DNA of 32,460 nt, from positions 1-32,460 of the forward strand of contig CACZPR010000054.1 in assembly GCA_902783155.1 (NCBI GenBank), given 5' to 3'. The notes under the pieces were generated by a model that saw nothing but the letters and a program-made list of their open reading frames with translations, had not been told where the DNA came from and searched no databases. This DNA comes from an uncultured Spirochaetaceae bacterium (lineage in GTDB: Bacteria; Spirochaetota; Spirochaetia; Treponematales; Treponemataceae). A program made the translations under genes and the position numbers. Position 1 is the stretch's first letter. Each line of letters opens with the position of its first letter. Shown here one piece after another: positions 1 through 7,383 of the stretch.

Positions 1-1
1 C

Positions 2-121
2 GTACAAAATGCAGTTGCAGAATCACACAATTATGATGCCGTTATCACAAGGAATAAAGGCGATTATAAAAAGTCAAATTTAAAAGTGTTCTCGCCAAAA
101 GAATTTTTAGAAGAAACCTAA
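2..121 (+). CDS. PIN-domain (VapC-like) protein, 3' end only
   Basis: The reading frame is open from the left edge to a TAA at 119-121 and gives the last 39 residues of a protein. The text YDAVITRNKGDYKKS followed by KVFSPKEFL is typical of the C-terminus of PIN-domain ribonucleases of the VapC type, where the ITRN(K)xD segment carries a late acidic active-site residue. PIN proteins of this class are usually toxins that cut tRNA or rRNA and sit next to a small antitoxin gene, which would lie outside the window to the left. An intrinsic terminator follows at 155-191. The family call is by motif memory on a short fragment, so it is probable rather than certain. Confidence 0.65.
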   Translation, partial: VQNAVAESHNYDAVITRNKGDYKKSNLKVFSPKEFLEET

Positions 122-379
122 AAAGCAATATTATGATTTGCAAATAAAAGATTGCCTCCGGGAGATTGTGGTTTTCCGGGGGTGTTTTTTTATTGTCACG
201 GATTTGTGAGAATACAGAAAACAAGAGACAAGAACAAACGGATTTGCTCAAAACTAACGTTTTTCGCTTGTTTAGTGAACGGCGTTAGCCGTGAACCAAT
301 CCGCTTGTTAAATTTAAAAAGAAAATCTGGTCTTTGTTGCGAATAAATGCTGCTCACAGTGCCTTCGTGGGCTATTTTT
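122..379. other. intergenic region between PIN fragment and DUF3791 gene
   Basis: No gene is supported here. Apart from the terminator, it holds a small perfect hairpin (ACGGC-GTTA-GCCGT, about 272-285). The right end, from 375, begins the 97-bp repeat shared with 2690-2786. Confidence 0.5.
155..191 (+). terminator. intrinsic terminator after the PIN gene
   Basis: CCTCCGG at 155-161 pairs with CCGGGGG at 176-182 (one T-G wobble) and is followed by a T-run to 191. A closely related sequence recurs at 1400-1436, so this terminator belongs to a small repeated family. Confidence 0.6.
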
Positions 380-471
380 TTACGAATGATTTTTCATATA
401 ATCGTCTATGCTGTCCAGAATATAGTTTTTTCCCTGCGTATGAAGGATGTCGGCATTGTCTGTAAGATAGG
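375..471. repeat. 97-bp repeat, copy 1 (pairs with 2690-2786)
   Basis: Aligned without gaps, the two copies differ at about five positions, all in the first third; the remainder (from about 406) is identical. Each copy encodes the last ~29 residues of a small minus-strand protein plus a few bases after its stop codon. See the second copy for the consequences. Confidence 0.85.
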
Positions 472-586
472 AAAGCACGCCTTTTTTTTCAAATGTATCT
501 GCAATCTCGACGCTTAAAATATTTTTTGCCGCCGCATATTCTTCAATACACCAGGAAAGCCAAAACGTCAAATCCTCAGTTTCCAT
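380..586 (-). CDS. DUF3791-like small protein (second of two in the cluster)
   Basis: This 68-residue protein starts at ATG 586, behind a strong GGAGGAA site; a longer reading from 610 has no ribosome site. It overlaps the end of the upstream gene by 11 bp, so the two are probably translationally coupled. The order of features (an N-terminal LTFWLSWCIEEYAAAKN helix, then a GVLSYL turn, then LHTQGKNYILDSI near the end) fits the DUF3791 family, small proteins that commonly accompany DUF3990 genes and are thought to act as an antitoxin or partner. Its last 29 residues are nearly identical to those of the otherwise different gene at 2695-2982. The family assignment is by recall; function is inferred from context. 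Confidence 0.65.
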   Translation of the reverse strand: METEDLTFWLSWCIEEYAAAKNILSVEIADTFEKKGVLSYLTDNADILHTQGKNYILDSIDDYMKNHS

Positions 587-803
587 TCTGTTCCTCCGCA
601 TACATCTCATACAAAGCGACCCAGCCTAAGTTCCAAAGTTTTGAATCCTCCTGGCCAAGCAGACGTGCAGTTTTTGTTCTGTAAAATTTTGCTACGGCCT
701 GAACCGGCGGAAGATGCTCTTTACGACAAATATAATCACAGATTTTAGAAACTTTGTACGGAATAAAAATATGCACATTCTTCTGAGTGATTTCTGGAAT
801 CAT
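576..803 (-). CDS. DUF3791-like small protein (first of two in the cluster)
   Basis: This 75-residue protein has its ATG at 801-803, overlapping the TGA of the upstream DUF3990 gene by 4 bp (ATGA), and a good AAGGAGA site inside that gene. Visible segments such as FIPYKVSKICDYICRKE and the end GWVALYEMYAEEQ resemble the short helical DUF3791-type companions of DUF3990 proteins. The tight coupling implies that it is made in proportion to the DUF3990 product. It ends with its stop codon inside the start region of the next gene. Role as antitoxin or targeting partner is an inference from the arrangement, not from a recognised active site. Confidence 0.6.
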   Translation of the reverse strand: MIPEITQKNVHIFIPYKVSKICDYICRKEHLPPVQAVAKFYRTKTARLLGQEDSKLWNLGWVALYEMYAEEQNGN

Positions 804-1288
804 ACGCGTATCTCCTTTTCAAAATGAAGAAGGCTCAGGGCTTTGTTGGTATGAAATAAAATTTGATCAATATAAACCCAGGTCTTAAGTTCTTCGAGCA
901 AAGTCTGTTTATCCATAAAGCCTGATTCAAATGCATTAAGACTTGCGTAAACACGGTCATTCGCAACGGCACCTTTTACAATATCATAATCAAAAGAAAA
1001 ATCTGGCTTGGTCCGATTTGCTATTACAAAATCAAGCCATTGCTCGTCAGCTTTTTTAAAATCAAGAACATGAAAATCTTTGTTATTCAAAAAATCATCC
1101 GCTACACTAAAAACAGAAACAGTGGCCTGTCCTTCTGCTTCCTTGCGAGTCTTGTTCACAGCCCATTTTTTTGCCTGTTCAAAACTTGTGGTTGTGTAAA
1201 AACCAGTTCCGAAATCAAGAGTATGAGACGTTTTTCGTATTTCCGGTACACTAACAAGCATGTTGCTTCCGTGGTAGAGACTGAGCAT
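800..1288 (-). CDS. DUF3990 protein, putative ADP-ribosyltransferase-fold toxin
   Basis: This 162-residue protein begins LYHGSNM and continues with LDFGTGFYTTTSFEQAKKWA near residues 26-45, the signature of DUF3990. That family is placed, to my knowledge, in the ADP-ribosyltransferase superfamily, where YHGS-like and GxGFYxT segments form the NAD-binding cleft. The C-terminal part (WVYIDQILFHTNKALSLLHF) is also typical. It is the first gene of a three-gene minus-strand unit with two DUF3791-like genes overlapping behind it. A toxin or effector role is inferred from this arrangement and the surrounding toxin-antitoxin-like genes. The start at 1288 has only a weak ribosome site, so its exact start is less sure than the family. 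Confidence 0.7.
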   Translation of the reverse strand: MLSLYHGSNMLVSVPEIRKTSHTLDFGTGFYTTTSFEQAKKWAVNKTRKEAEGQATVSVFSVADDFLNNKDFHVLDFKKADEQWLDFVIANRTKPDFSFDYDIVKGAVANDRVYASLNAFESGFMDKQTLLEELKTWVYIDQILFHTNKALSLLHFEKEIRV

Positions 1289-1492
1289 GATTTCAGCATA
1301 GCATTTTTTTACTGCATGTTCTAGCGTTCAAAAACAGAGCAATAAAAGGCATTTACGTTCAGGCTGGATGGTGTGGCTTGTGGTCTGCCAAGCAAGGATG
1401 CCTCCGGGGGCTTATGGTTTCCGGTTTTTTTTTATTGTCACGGATTTTGAAATCATTAACACGATTTCTTTAAGAATCCGCGTGACAGTGCC
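1289..1492. other. intergenic region with orphan terminator and palindromic element
   Basis: There is no gene here. A second copy of the CCTCCGG terminator-like element (about 1400-1436, T-run in plus orientation) follows no plus-strand gene and may be left from a deleted one. An inverted repeat follows: GTCACGGATT (1437-1446) against AATCCGCGTGAC (1475-1486), just downstream of the Fic gene's stop, where it could end minus-strand transcription or stabilise the mRNA. Confidence 0.55.
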
Positions 1493-2593
1493 TCAGCCTA
1501 TCAGCTTTTTGATTTTCTTCACATTTTGCTTTGTAAAATCGGAAAGCTCATACGACCGAATCCGTTCTTTTACCATGTTTGGAACAACGAATCCGTTTTT
1601 TACAAGGACGGCCAAGCGGTTAATAATTGTCTTGTTCGTCACTCCAAATTCTTTGCTTACTTCAATCGGCGTAAACTCTCTCTTATAATTTTCAATCAAA
1701 AACAAAAGCAGCTCTTTTTCTTTTCCCTTCAAGTATGACAAACTGCCTTCCAATTCCTTGCCACTTGAACTCTCCGAAAGCTCACACAGCTTGCTTGAAT
1801 ATAACAGAACCATCCGAAGAAAATAATGAAACCATATTTCAGGATGCGGCGGATTATCCCGGCCTGAGTAATACAATGACGGTAAGCCCATTTGTATGGA
1901 ATCATAGTATTCTTCCACGTCGTAAGCAAAGTATTCTTCCAATGAGCCAATGCCATTAAATCCATAGCCGTTAACATCAAGGATATAGCCGGAAAGCAAA
2001 CGCGCTGTTCTTCCGTTGCCATCTTCAAAAGGATGAATCGTCACCAATTGGTAATGGACAACTGCCGCTATAATCAGGGGATGGTCGTCCGTTGTGTTTA
2101 CATATTCCACCAGTTCATCCAACAATTTTGGTATGTCAGTATACTCCGGCGGTATGTAATCAGGGCTGCCTGTTTGTGAGTCATATACCGCAAACAACAC
2201 ACCCGGCGGCATAGGTCCGCGTAGTCCAATCTTCTCTTTGAAAGCCCCTTTTTCTACGTATTTTTGGACATCCAGAATCAGCTTTTTTGAAAACTTTTCA
2301 TTACGTTTTGCCATTTCCTCAAGATAGTTTAACGCAAGAAAATAGTTGCGCACTTCCTGTTCCGGCTTTAGATAATGCTTCCGTTCATCGCTTTCTATAA
2401 CTTCATCCACCTGTTTTTCCGAAAGTGGATTTCCTTCTATTTTTGTCGAGGCATAGGAACTTTTTTTCTTTGAGTTCTTTCGGAGTTTGTTCACCGCAGC
2501 CCCCGAAAGTTTCACCGAAGACACTGCATATCTGTTTTTATCAATCTCCGTAATGTACTTCAATATCTCATTTGTCAACGTTACTTTAATCAC
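1493..2593 (-). CDS. Fic-family protein adenylyltransferase with winged-helix tail
   Basis: This 366-residue protein carries the Fic core motif HPFEDGNGR (H187 to R195), complete for AMP transfer from ATP to a hydroxyl of a target protein. SxxxEG at residues 49-54 (in ASTKIEGN) matches the autoinhibitory helix of class II Fic proteins, where the Glu blocks the ATP gamma-phosphate site. The region around residues 290-350 (PIEVSKEFGVTNKTIINRL) looks like a winged helix-turn-helix, as in Fic proteins that bind DNA. Its start is GTG 2593, with a GGGAG site upstream; the nearby ATG is out of frame. It appears monocistronic inside the toxin-antitoxin-like island. No gene for a separate FicA-type antitoxin is visible, consistent with the built-in inhibitor. 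The target is unknown. Confidence 0.9.
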   Translation of the reverse strand: MIKVTLTNEILKYITEIDKNRYAVSSVKLSGAAVNKLRKNSKKKSSYASTKIEGNPLSEKQVDEVIESDERKHYLKPEQEVRNYFLALNYLEEMAKRNEKFSKKLILDVQKYVEKGAFKEKIGLRGPMPPGVLFAVYDSQTGSPDYIPPEYTDIPKLLDELVEYVNTTDDHPLIIAAVVHYQLVTIHPFEDGNGRTARLLSGYILDVNGYGFNGIGSLEEYFAYDVEEYYDSIQMGLPSLYYSGRDNPPHPEIWFHYFLRMVLLYSSKLCELSESSSGKELEGSLSYLKGKEKELLLFLIENYKREFTPIEVSKEFGVTNKTIINRLAVLVKNGFVVPNMVKERIRSYELSDFTKQNVKKIKKLIG

Positions 2594-2689
2594 AACATGC
2601 GTCTCCCGGCTCTAGTAATTATACCAAGCAAGGATTTTAGCGTCCATTATTTTTACACTATTTTTACACTATTTTTTTCGATGAGGGTG

Positions 2690-2786
2690 TTTTTTTACGG
2701 ATGATTTTTTCTATAACCGCCTATGCTGTCCAGAATATAGTTTTTTCCCTGCGTATGAAGGATGTCGGCATTGTCTGTAAGATAGG
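2690..2786. repeat. 97-bp repeat, copy 2 (pairs with 375-471)
   Basis: This is nearly identical to the other copy and forms the 3' end of the gene at 2695-2982, whose upstream part is unrelated to the gene carrying copy 1. A recombination event that swapped gene ends would explain it. Confidence 0.85.
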
Positions 2787-2982
2787 CTTGTTCTTCCAGA
2801 TAATACTGATATACATACGCCGCCCCTTCGCGGTAAAGATAGGTTTCTTTATCAATAATTTTTTCAAAGATGTTGGATGTATATAGTTTTCTCAAAGCCT
2901 CATCATATTCTACATTTTCGTCTTCCATTATGAATGCGGCAATTTCTTTTGTAGCGGAACGGCTTGCAGATTGAAAGGTCAA
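2695..2982 (-). CDS. small chimeric toxin-antitoxin-type protein
   Basis: The frame gives about 95 residues from a TTG at 2982, the first start-like codon after an in-frame TGA. Residues 1-65 (SASRSATKEIAAFIMEDENV, then an EALRKLY helix) look like a small helical protein I do not recognise with certainty, though similar ones accompany DUF3990/DUF3791 loci. Residues 66-95 are almost the same as the tail of the DUF3791-like gene at 380-586, from the 97-bp repeat. The start lies just after the stop of the 43-residue gene upstream (6 bp apart), with no clear ribosome site, so it may be read by coupling. It could equally be a decaying remnant. It is likely real as ancestral coding sequence; present function is unclear. 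Confidence 0.5.
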   Translation of the reverse strand: MTFQSASRSATKEIAAFIMEDENVEYDEALRKLYTSNIFEKIIDKETYLYREGAAYVYQYYLEEQAYLTDNADILHTQGKNYILDSIGGYRKNHP

Positions 2983-2987
2983 TTTCT

Positions 2988-3119
2988 TTAATCAATGGCT
3001 TTGTTTTTATACAGATAGGAGAATGCTTCCTTTTTTGATATGTTATGGGCAAAAGCAAAGCTGCTCACACATGCGACAGTGTAAGCAATTTTGTTTTCCA
3101 CAGCTTGATTCTGAACCAT
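2988..3119 (-). CDS. truncated DUF3791-like N-terminal fragment
   Basis: A 43-residue frame starts at ATG 3119 behind a strong GGGAGGAT site. The text VENKIAYTVACVSSFAFAHN followed by ISKKEAFSYLYKNKAID matches the N-terminal half of DUF3791-type proteins, which usually continue for another 25-30 residues, but a TAA at 2988-2990 stops it. The good ribosome site says that it was recently a working gene. The next gene starts 6 bp further on, and together the two may be a broken and rearranged antitoxin locus. It may be called a pseudogene if homologues prove full length. Confidence 0.5.
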   Translation of the reverse strand: MVQNQAVENKIAYTVACVSSFAFAHNISKKEAFSYLYKNKAID

Positions 3120-3288
3120 AACATCCTCCCGTTTGAGATTCACTTCTATTATATCACATCTCCCGATATGCTGACACCATAATTTATTGAATTGTTTCTG
3201 CTCGATGCCCTCAGCTTTTACCGAACAGTTCATTTCCCAGATGTGGTGGGAGTATCTTTGCAATCTGCTGGAAAGACATTTAAAAATG

Positions 3289-3332
3289 AAAACCGCACAC
3301 CATCTTGTAAGGGGAAGACGCTGTGCGGTTTT
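3289..3332. terminator. strong hairpin, possible bidirectional terminator or structured RNA
   Basis: AAAACCGCACA (3289-3299) pairs perfectly with TGTGCGGTTTT (3322-3332), and the inner CATCTT/AAGACG segments pair further, leaving a short loop. A-runs and T-runs on each side let it act as a terminator on either strand. A second imperfect hairpin (AGACGCC near 3343 with GGCAGACGTCTT at 3391-3402) follows immediately. Confidence 0.55.
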
Positions 3333-3491
3333 AAAGACAAAAAGACGCCTGTCTCTGAAAATCTTATGCGGAGGGCACAATATTCCCAAAGGCAGACGTC
3401 TTCGTCAAAAAATATTATTAGCAGAAAACTAGGACTTTGGCAAGGGCAGGATTAGGGGATTATAAATTTTTGTTAAATTTGTTCATTTAGT

Positions 3492-3520
3492 TTCATATTT
3501 GTTGAATAATTCGTTATATT
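3492..3520 (+). promoter_or_regulatory. possible sigma-70 promoter of the ABC operon
   Basis: TTCATA (3492-3497) and TATATT (3515-3520) are 17 bp apart, about 40 bp before the first gene of the transporter operon. Boxes are only moderately close to consensus in an AT-rich stretch, so this is tentative. Confidence 0.35.
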
Positions 3521-3559
3521 TTAAATGTCTTTAGTGTCAAAAACAATTTGGAGGAAGCT

Positions 3560-4396
3560 ATGTCAGTCATTACACTTTCACATCTGCATAAAATCTATCC
3601 GCTGGGGAAGCAGGATGTTGTTGCCGTCAAGGATGTTTCTTTTTCGGTTGAGAAGGGCGAGTTTGCGGCAATTTCTGGTCCGTCCGGCTCTGGAAAATCT
3701 ACCATATTAAACATGCTGGGGCTTATCGATGTCCCGTCGGGCGGTTCAATCAATATAGATGGAATCGATGTGTATGCTGGTGTGAATCTGGCTGATGCGC
3801 AGATTAAAAATACACGCTGGGCTACGGATTCAAAGCAGAAAAAGCTCAGGTCCTCCATTCCCGCCAAGTTGGACAAAAGGATAACCGGTCTTCGTCGCTC
3901 ACACTTGGGATTTATTTTCCAGACCTTCAATCTGATTCCTGTTCTGAATGTCTACGAGAATATCGAGTTCCCGCTTTTGATTAAATCCAAGAACAAGGAA
4001 GGCAAAAGCCCGGTTGATGATTTTTCAAAGGCCCAGAAAAAAGAATGGATTGACTATCTGATTGAAAAGGTTGGACTCACTGAATGGAAGGACCACAAAT
4101 CAACGGAACTGTCCGGTGGTCAGAGGCAGCGTGTCGCGATTGCACGTGCGCTTGTGACAAAGGCCCCGGTTATTCTTGCGGACGAGCCTACAGCCAACCT
4201 TGATTCCAAAAACAGCGCGCAGATTCTTTCGTTGATGAAGTCCCTGAACAAAGACCCGGAGCTTCAGACCACGTTCATTTTCTCGACCCACGACTCCAGA
4301 ATTGTTACTATGTGTGACCATGTTGTTCATCTTCTGGATGGCGAAATCACACAGGACGAACACAAGGCAGGTTCCGACATTTACGGGGAGGCTTGA
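3560..4396 (+). CDS. ABC transporter ATPase, MacB/LolD type
   Basis: This 278-residue ATPase powers the two FtsX-type permeases encoded next. The ATG at 3560 sits behind GGAGGA (3550-3555); an upstream TTG would include that site in the protein, so it is rejected. Walker A GPSGSGKST lies at residues 40-48, the Q-loop at Q121, the signature LSGGQ at 184-188, Walker B VILADE at 204-209, and the switch His at 244. The phrase GFIFQTFNLIPVLNVYENIEFPLL is typical of the MacB/LolD branch, which works by mechanotransmission on periplasmic domains and does not move solute through the membrane. An unusual basic segment of about 25-30 residues (roughly 72-110) is inserted before the Q-loop. The full-length ATPase heads a five-gene operon. 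The specific substrate is unknown. Confidence 0.92.
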   Translation: MSVITLSHLHKIYPLGKQDVVAVKDVSFSVEKGEFAAISGPSGSGKSTILNMLGLIDVPSGGSINIDGIDVYAGVNLADAQIKNTRWATDSKQKKLRSSIPAKLDKRITGLRRSHLGFIFQTFNLIPVLNVYENIEFPLLIKSKNKEGKSPVDDFSKAQKKEWIDYLIEKVGLTEWKDHKSTELSGGQRQRVAIARALVTKAPVILADEPTANLDSKNSAQILSLMKSLNKDPELQTTFIFSTHDSRIVTMCDHVVHLLDGEITQDEHKAGSDIYGEA

Positions 4397-4402
4397 CGGA
4401 AA

Positions 4403-5956
4403 ATGAAAGTAATTTTTCAGCTTGCGCTCCGAAATCTGAAGGAGCATAAGGCAAAATCCATAATCGTGTCGCTGTTCATTATTTTTGGTGTGGCGATAGT
4501 CATTCTGGGAAACTCCTTTCTTGAATCAATAAACCGTGGTCTGGAAAAAGATTTCCGCGCGAACTACACTGGCGACATAACTGTTTCTGCCAACATGCCC
4601 GATGGAATGAAGGCGGACATCTTTATGGCTACCAGCGGAACTTTTGATGGAACTCTCCCCCAGACACCGGCACTTCTTGATATTGACCAGGTTGAAAAGA
4701 TTCTTGATGAAAGCGGTCTGATTTCTGGTCGCACAAGAATGATTTCCACACGCGGAATTATGATGAAGGGCGAGGAAATTGATTTGGCGGCACTCATGTC
4801 GGATGATTCGGTCAACATTGCGGACATTCCAGTTTTTATGATGTTCGCCGGCGAAGAGGATTCGTATTTCACTTTGTTCGGCGGCCAGCATATTGTTGAG
4901 GGTAGCGCGATTGACTATTCATCGTCGGAAAATCAGCTTCTGATTGACACAAGAATCCGGAGCAGCTTTGAAAACTTTTTCAAGAAATCACTGAATGTGG
5001 GCGACTCGGTTTTGGTAATGGGAGCGAACACTGACGGTGTAATCCGCGAGGCCAAGGTCGTTGGTTTCTATACCCCGGCCAACGAGTACAGCGCGATGTT
5101 CCAGACAATCTACTGCAATCCGTCTTTTGCACGTGCGTTTGCCGATTTGACTTATGGTTCAATTTTGGACAGCGAGAATGCCAGAAACTTTGATGAAAAA
5201 ATCTGGGACGTTGATGAATCGGAACTGTTTGGCGAGGGCGACGACTTTTTTGATGATATGATTAGCGACGAGACTGACTCCTTTGTTTCCGGCGGGGACA
5301 TTGATTTCAACAACATTCTTGGCGACATCACCCTGCGCGACGAACTTAACAGGACGGACAACGGTTCATGGCATTTTGTCCAGGCAAAATTCAAAAACGG
5401 TGTTAAGGCGGACAATGCAATCAAGGAACTCAATGCGAAGTTCAAGGAGCTCGGTATTGATGCGAATGCGATGGGCTGGGAAACTGCCGCTGCCTCATAT
5501 ACAAAGACGGTTGCCGGAATCAATGTTTTCTTCAATATACTTGTGGTGGTTCTTGCGATTGTTGTTTTCATAATCATAATGAACACGATGACCATTTCCA
5601 TTATCGAGCGTACATCCGAGATAGGAACCATGCGCGCTCTTGGTGCGGAAAAATCTTTTGTGCGGACACTGTTCTTTACCGAGGCTTCGTCCATAACAAT
5701 TGTGTCCGCTTTTATTGGAATTGTTCTGGGCCTTGTGATTATGGGAATATTCAACAGTCTGAACCTGAGTGTGGGCGACAACATGATTGCAAAAGTAATT
5801 TTGGGTGGAGGGCAGCTGCACTTTAGTCCGACCCCCGCAATCATTTTGATTTCATTCTTCGGTGTGGCGATAGGAAGTCTTTTGAGCAATATCTATCCGG
5901 TTTCTTCCGCGCTCAGGATTACACCGTTAAAAGCGTTGTCAAAGGGAGGTGAGTAG
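4403..5956 (+). CDS. FtsX-type ABC permease 1 (MacB/LolC-E like)
   Basis: This 517-residue inner-membrane protein has the four-helix plan of the family: one N-terminal membrane segment (about 17-40, IIVSLFIIFGVAIVILG), a large periplasmic domain, then three C-terminal segments starting near residue 375 (FFNILVVVLAIVVFIIIMNT). ERTSEIGTMRALGA just after the second segment is the hallmark cytoplasmic loop that couples to the ATPase. The periplasmic part contains a strikingly acidic patch near residues 270-300 (GEGDDFFDDMISDE) not usual in LolC/E. The gene begins 6 bp after the ATPase stop with a GGGGAGG site inside that gene's end. Together with the next gene it should form a heterodimeric permease. 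Confidence 0.9.
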   Translation: MKVIFQLALRNLKEHKAKSIIVSLFIIFGVAIVILGNSFLESINRGLEKDFRANYTGDITVSANMPDGMKADIFMATSGTFDGTLPQTPALLDIDQVEKILDESGLISGRTRMISTRGIMMKGEEIDLAALMSDDSVNIADIPVFMMFAGEEDSYFTLFGGQHIVEGSAIDYSSSENQLLIDTRIRSSFENFFKKSLNVGDSVLVMGANTDGVIREAKVVGFYTPANEYSAMFQTIYCNPSFARAFADLTYGSILDSENARNFDEKIWDVDESELFGEGDDFFDDMISDETDSFVSGGDIDFNNILGDITLRDELNRTDNGSWHFVQAKFKNGVKADNAIKELNAKFKELGIDANAMGWETAAASYTKTVAGINVFFNILVVVLAIVVFIIIMNTMTISIIERTSEIGTMRALGAEKSFVRTLFFTEASSITIVSAFIGIVLGLVIMGIFNSLNLSVGDNMIAKVILGGGQLHFSPTPAIILISFFGVAIGSLLSNIYPVSSALRITPLKALSKGGE

Positions 5957-5957
5957 A

Positions 5958-7310
5958 ATGCAGCTTTTTAAATTGGCTTTGAGAAATCTTTCACGCAACA
6001 AAAGACGAAACGTCATTCTTGGAATTGCCGTGGCATTTGGATTTTTTGTTGTGACTGCCGTTGACGGATTGACAAGCGGAGCGGTTTCAAATCTTGAGGA
6101 CCAGATTACACAGATGCTTGGTGGAACAGTCCTTGCGTCCGGCTATGAAAAAACCACCGAAAAAAATGACGAGGGCGGTCTCATTGTTGGAAACGATGTT
6201 GTCCCAATCATCCGCGACCACGACTATCTTATCAAAAAAGTTGACTCGCTTGGAATCAATTACAAATACATCTCGCACTACACGAACTCCACAGGTCAGG
6301 TTATTTTTAATGGAAAAAAAGTTTTGACCACAACCCTTGGACGTGATTTTGAGACGGACAAAAGTTTTCTTGATTCGCTCCAGATTGTGGAGGGCGACAT
6401 TGAAAATCTTAAGGACCCCGCGTCCTTGATTATTGGAAAAAATATGGCCGATTCGCTTAAGGTCCACGTTGGCGACACGGTTCTTTATCTTACCAGCACA
6501 ATTTATGGACAGAACGAGGTTGGAGAATTCAAGGTCGCGATAATCAACAGGGACTCAAGTTTTATCAGCGGAATGATGACATACACCAACATCGAGACAC
6601 TGAACAAACTGATTGAAATCCCCGAAGGCGGCTACAACTTTTTTTCAATCTACCTGAAGGACAAAAACCAGCAGAACAGGGTCGCGCTTCTTTTGCAGGA
6701 CGCAATCCAAAAGGATGGACAGAATGTTGCCGACCTTAGGCTTGCCCGCCAGACCAATCCATCAAATGTGGAGCGAGGACTGAACAAGCAGCTTCTTGGA
6801 GAGGAAAACTCCTGGGAGGGCGTGAAGTACGTCGTCGAAAGCCTTGACGATGGTGCGCCCGCATTGAAGACGGCAATGAACATTGTGCATCTGGTGACAA
6901 CAATTATTTTGATTGTGATTCTGTTGATTGTAATGGTCGGTGTGTCGAACACATACAGGATGGTGCTTTACGAAAGAATCCGCGAGATTGGAACCATGCG
7001 CGCATTGGGCATGACCGGAAAGGACACTGGAAAGACATTTACTCTGGAGGCAATCGCCCTTTGTGTAATTGGTGCGTTCGCGGGATTTGTTCTGGCAATC
7101 ATCGTGATGGCGTTCCTGGGGATTCCAAAATTTTCCAAGGAGTCGGTACAGTTCTTCCTGCACAACGGTCACATGAGTTTTACACTCTCGCCCTTCTCGA
7201 TTTTGGTCCAGTACATATTGATGATAATCCTTACGTCGTTCGCTGTTCGTGGAACTGCAAAAAAGGCCGCAAGGATGAGTCCCGCCGAGGCATTGAGGAC
7301 AGTAAAATAA
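5958..7310 (+). CDS. FtsX-type ABC permease 2 (MacB/LolC-E like)
   Basis: This 450-residue permease starts at ATG 5958, with GGGAGGTG just upstream, and the preceding gene stops at 5956. The N-terminus FKLALRNLSRNKRRN leading into a membrane segment, a large periplasmic domain, and a C-terminal trio of membrane segments (from about residue 312) follow the same plan as permease 1. The coupling loop ERIREIGTMRALGM is clear. It is shorter than permease 1 and lacks the acidic patch, so the two are not recent copies. Having two different permeases with one ATPase recalls LolCDE. The end RGTAKKAARMSPAEALR is the usual family ending. Confidence 0.9.
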   Translation: MQLFKLALRNLSRNKRRNVILGIAVAFGFFVVTAVDGLTSGAVSNLEDQITQMLGGTVLASGYEKTTEKNDEGGLIVGNDVVPIIRDHDYLIKKVDSLGINYKYISHYTNSTGQVIFNGKKVLTTTLGRDFETDKSFLDSLQIVEGDIENLKDPASLIIGKNMADSLKVHVGDTVLYLTSTIYGQNEVGEFKVAIINRDSSFISGMMTYTNIETLNKLIEIPEGGYNFFSIYLKDKNQQNRVALLLQDAIQKDGQNVADLRLARQTNPSNVERGLNKQLLGEENSWEGVKYVVESLDDGAPALKTAMNIVHLVTTIILIVILLIVMVGVSNTYRMVLYERIREIGTMRALGMTGKDTGKTFTLEAIALCVIGAFAGFVLAIIVMAFLGIPKFSKESVQFFLHNGHMSFTLSPFSILVQYILMIILTSFAVRGTAKKAARMSPAEALRTVK

Positions 7311-7383
7311 AATGCCGGAGCGTAACTAAAAGGTGACAGAAAATGTTTAATTTTTGTCGAACAATTTTTTTGGAGGAACTGAT

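Larger units (their letters stand above)
3120..3559. other. 440-bp gene-free stretch with hairpins
   Basis: Open frames here have no ribosome sites or family-like text. The stretch holds the two hairpins at 3289-3402 and a possible promoter for the ABC operon at 3492-3520. It divides the AT-rich accessory island from the core-type genes. Confidence 0.5.

Noticed and set aside
3187..3455. Short plus-strand frames over the hairpins before the ABC operon
   Set aside because: Basic, family-less translations running through strong inverted repeats; no ribosome sites.
5152..5889. 245-residue minus-strand frame opposite permease 1
   Set aside because: It is antisense to a clear membrane protein gene and shows no family text or ribosome site.
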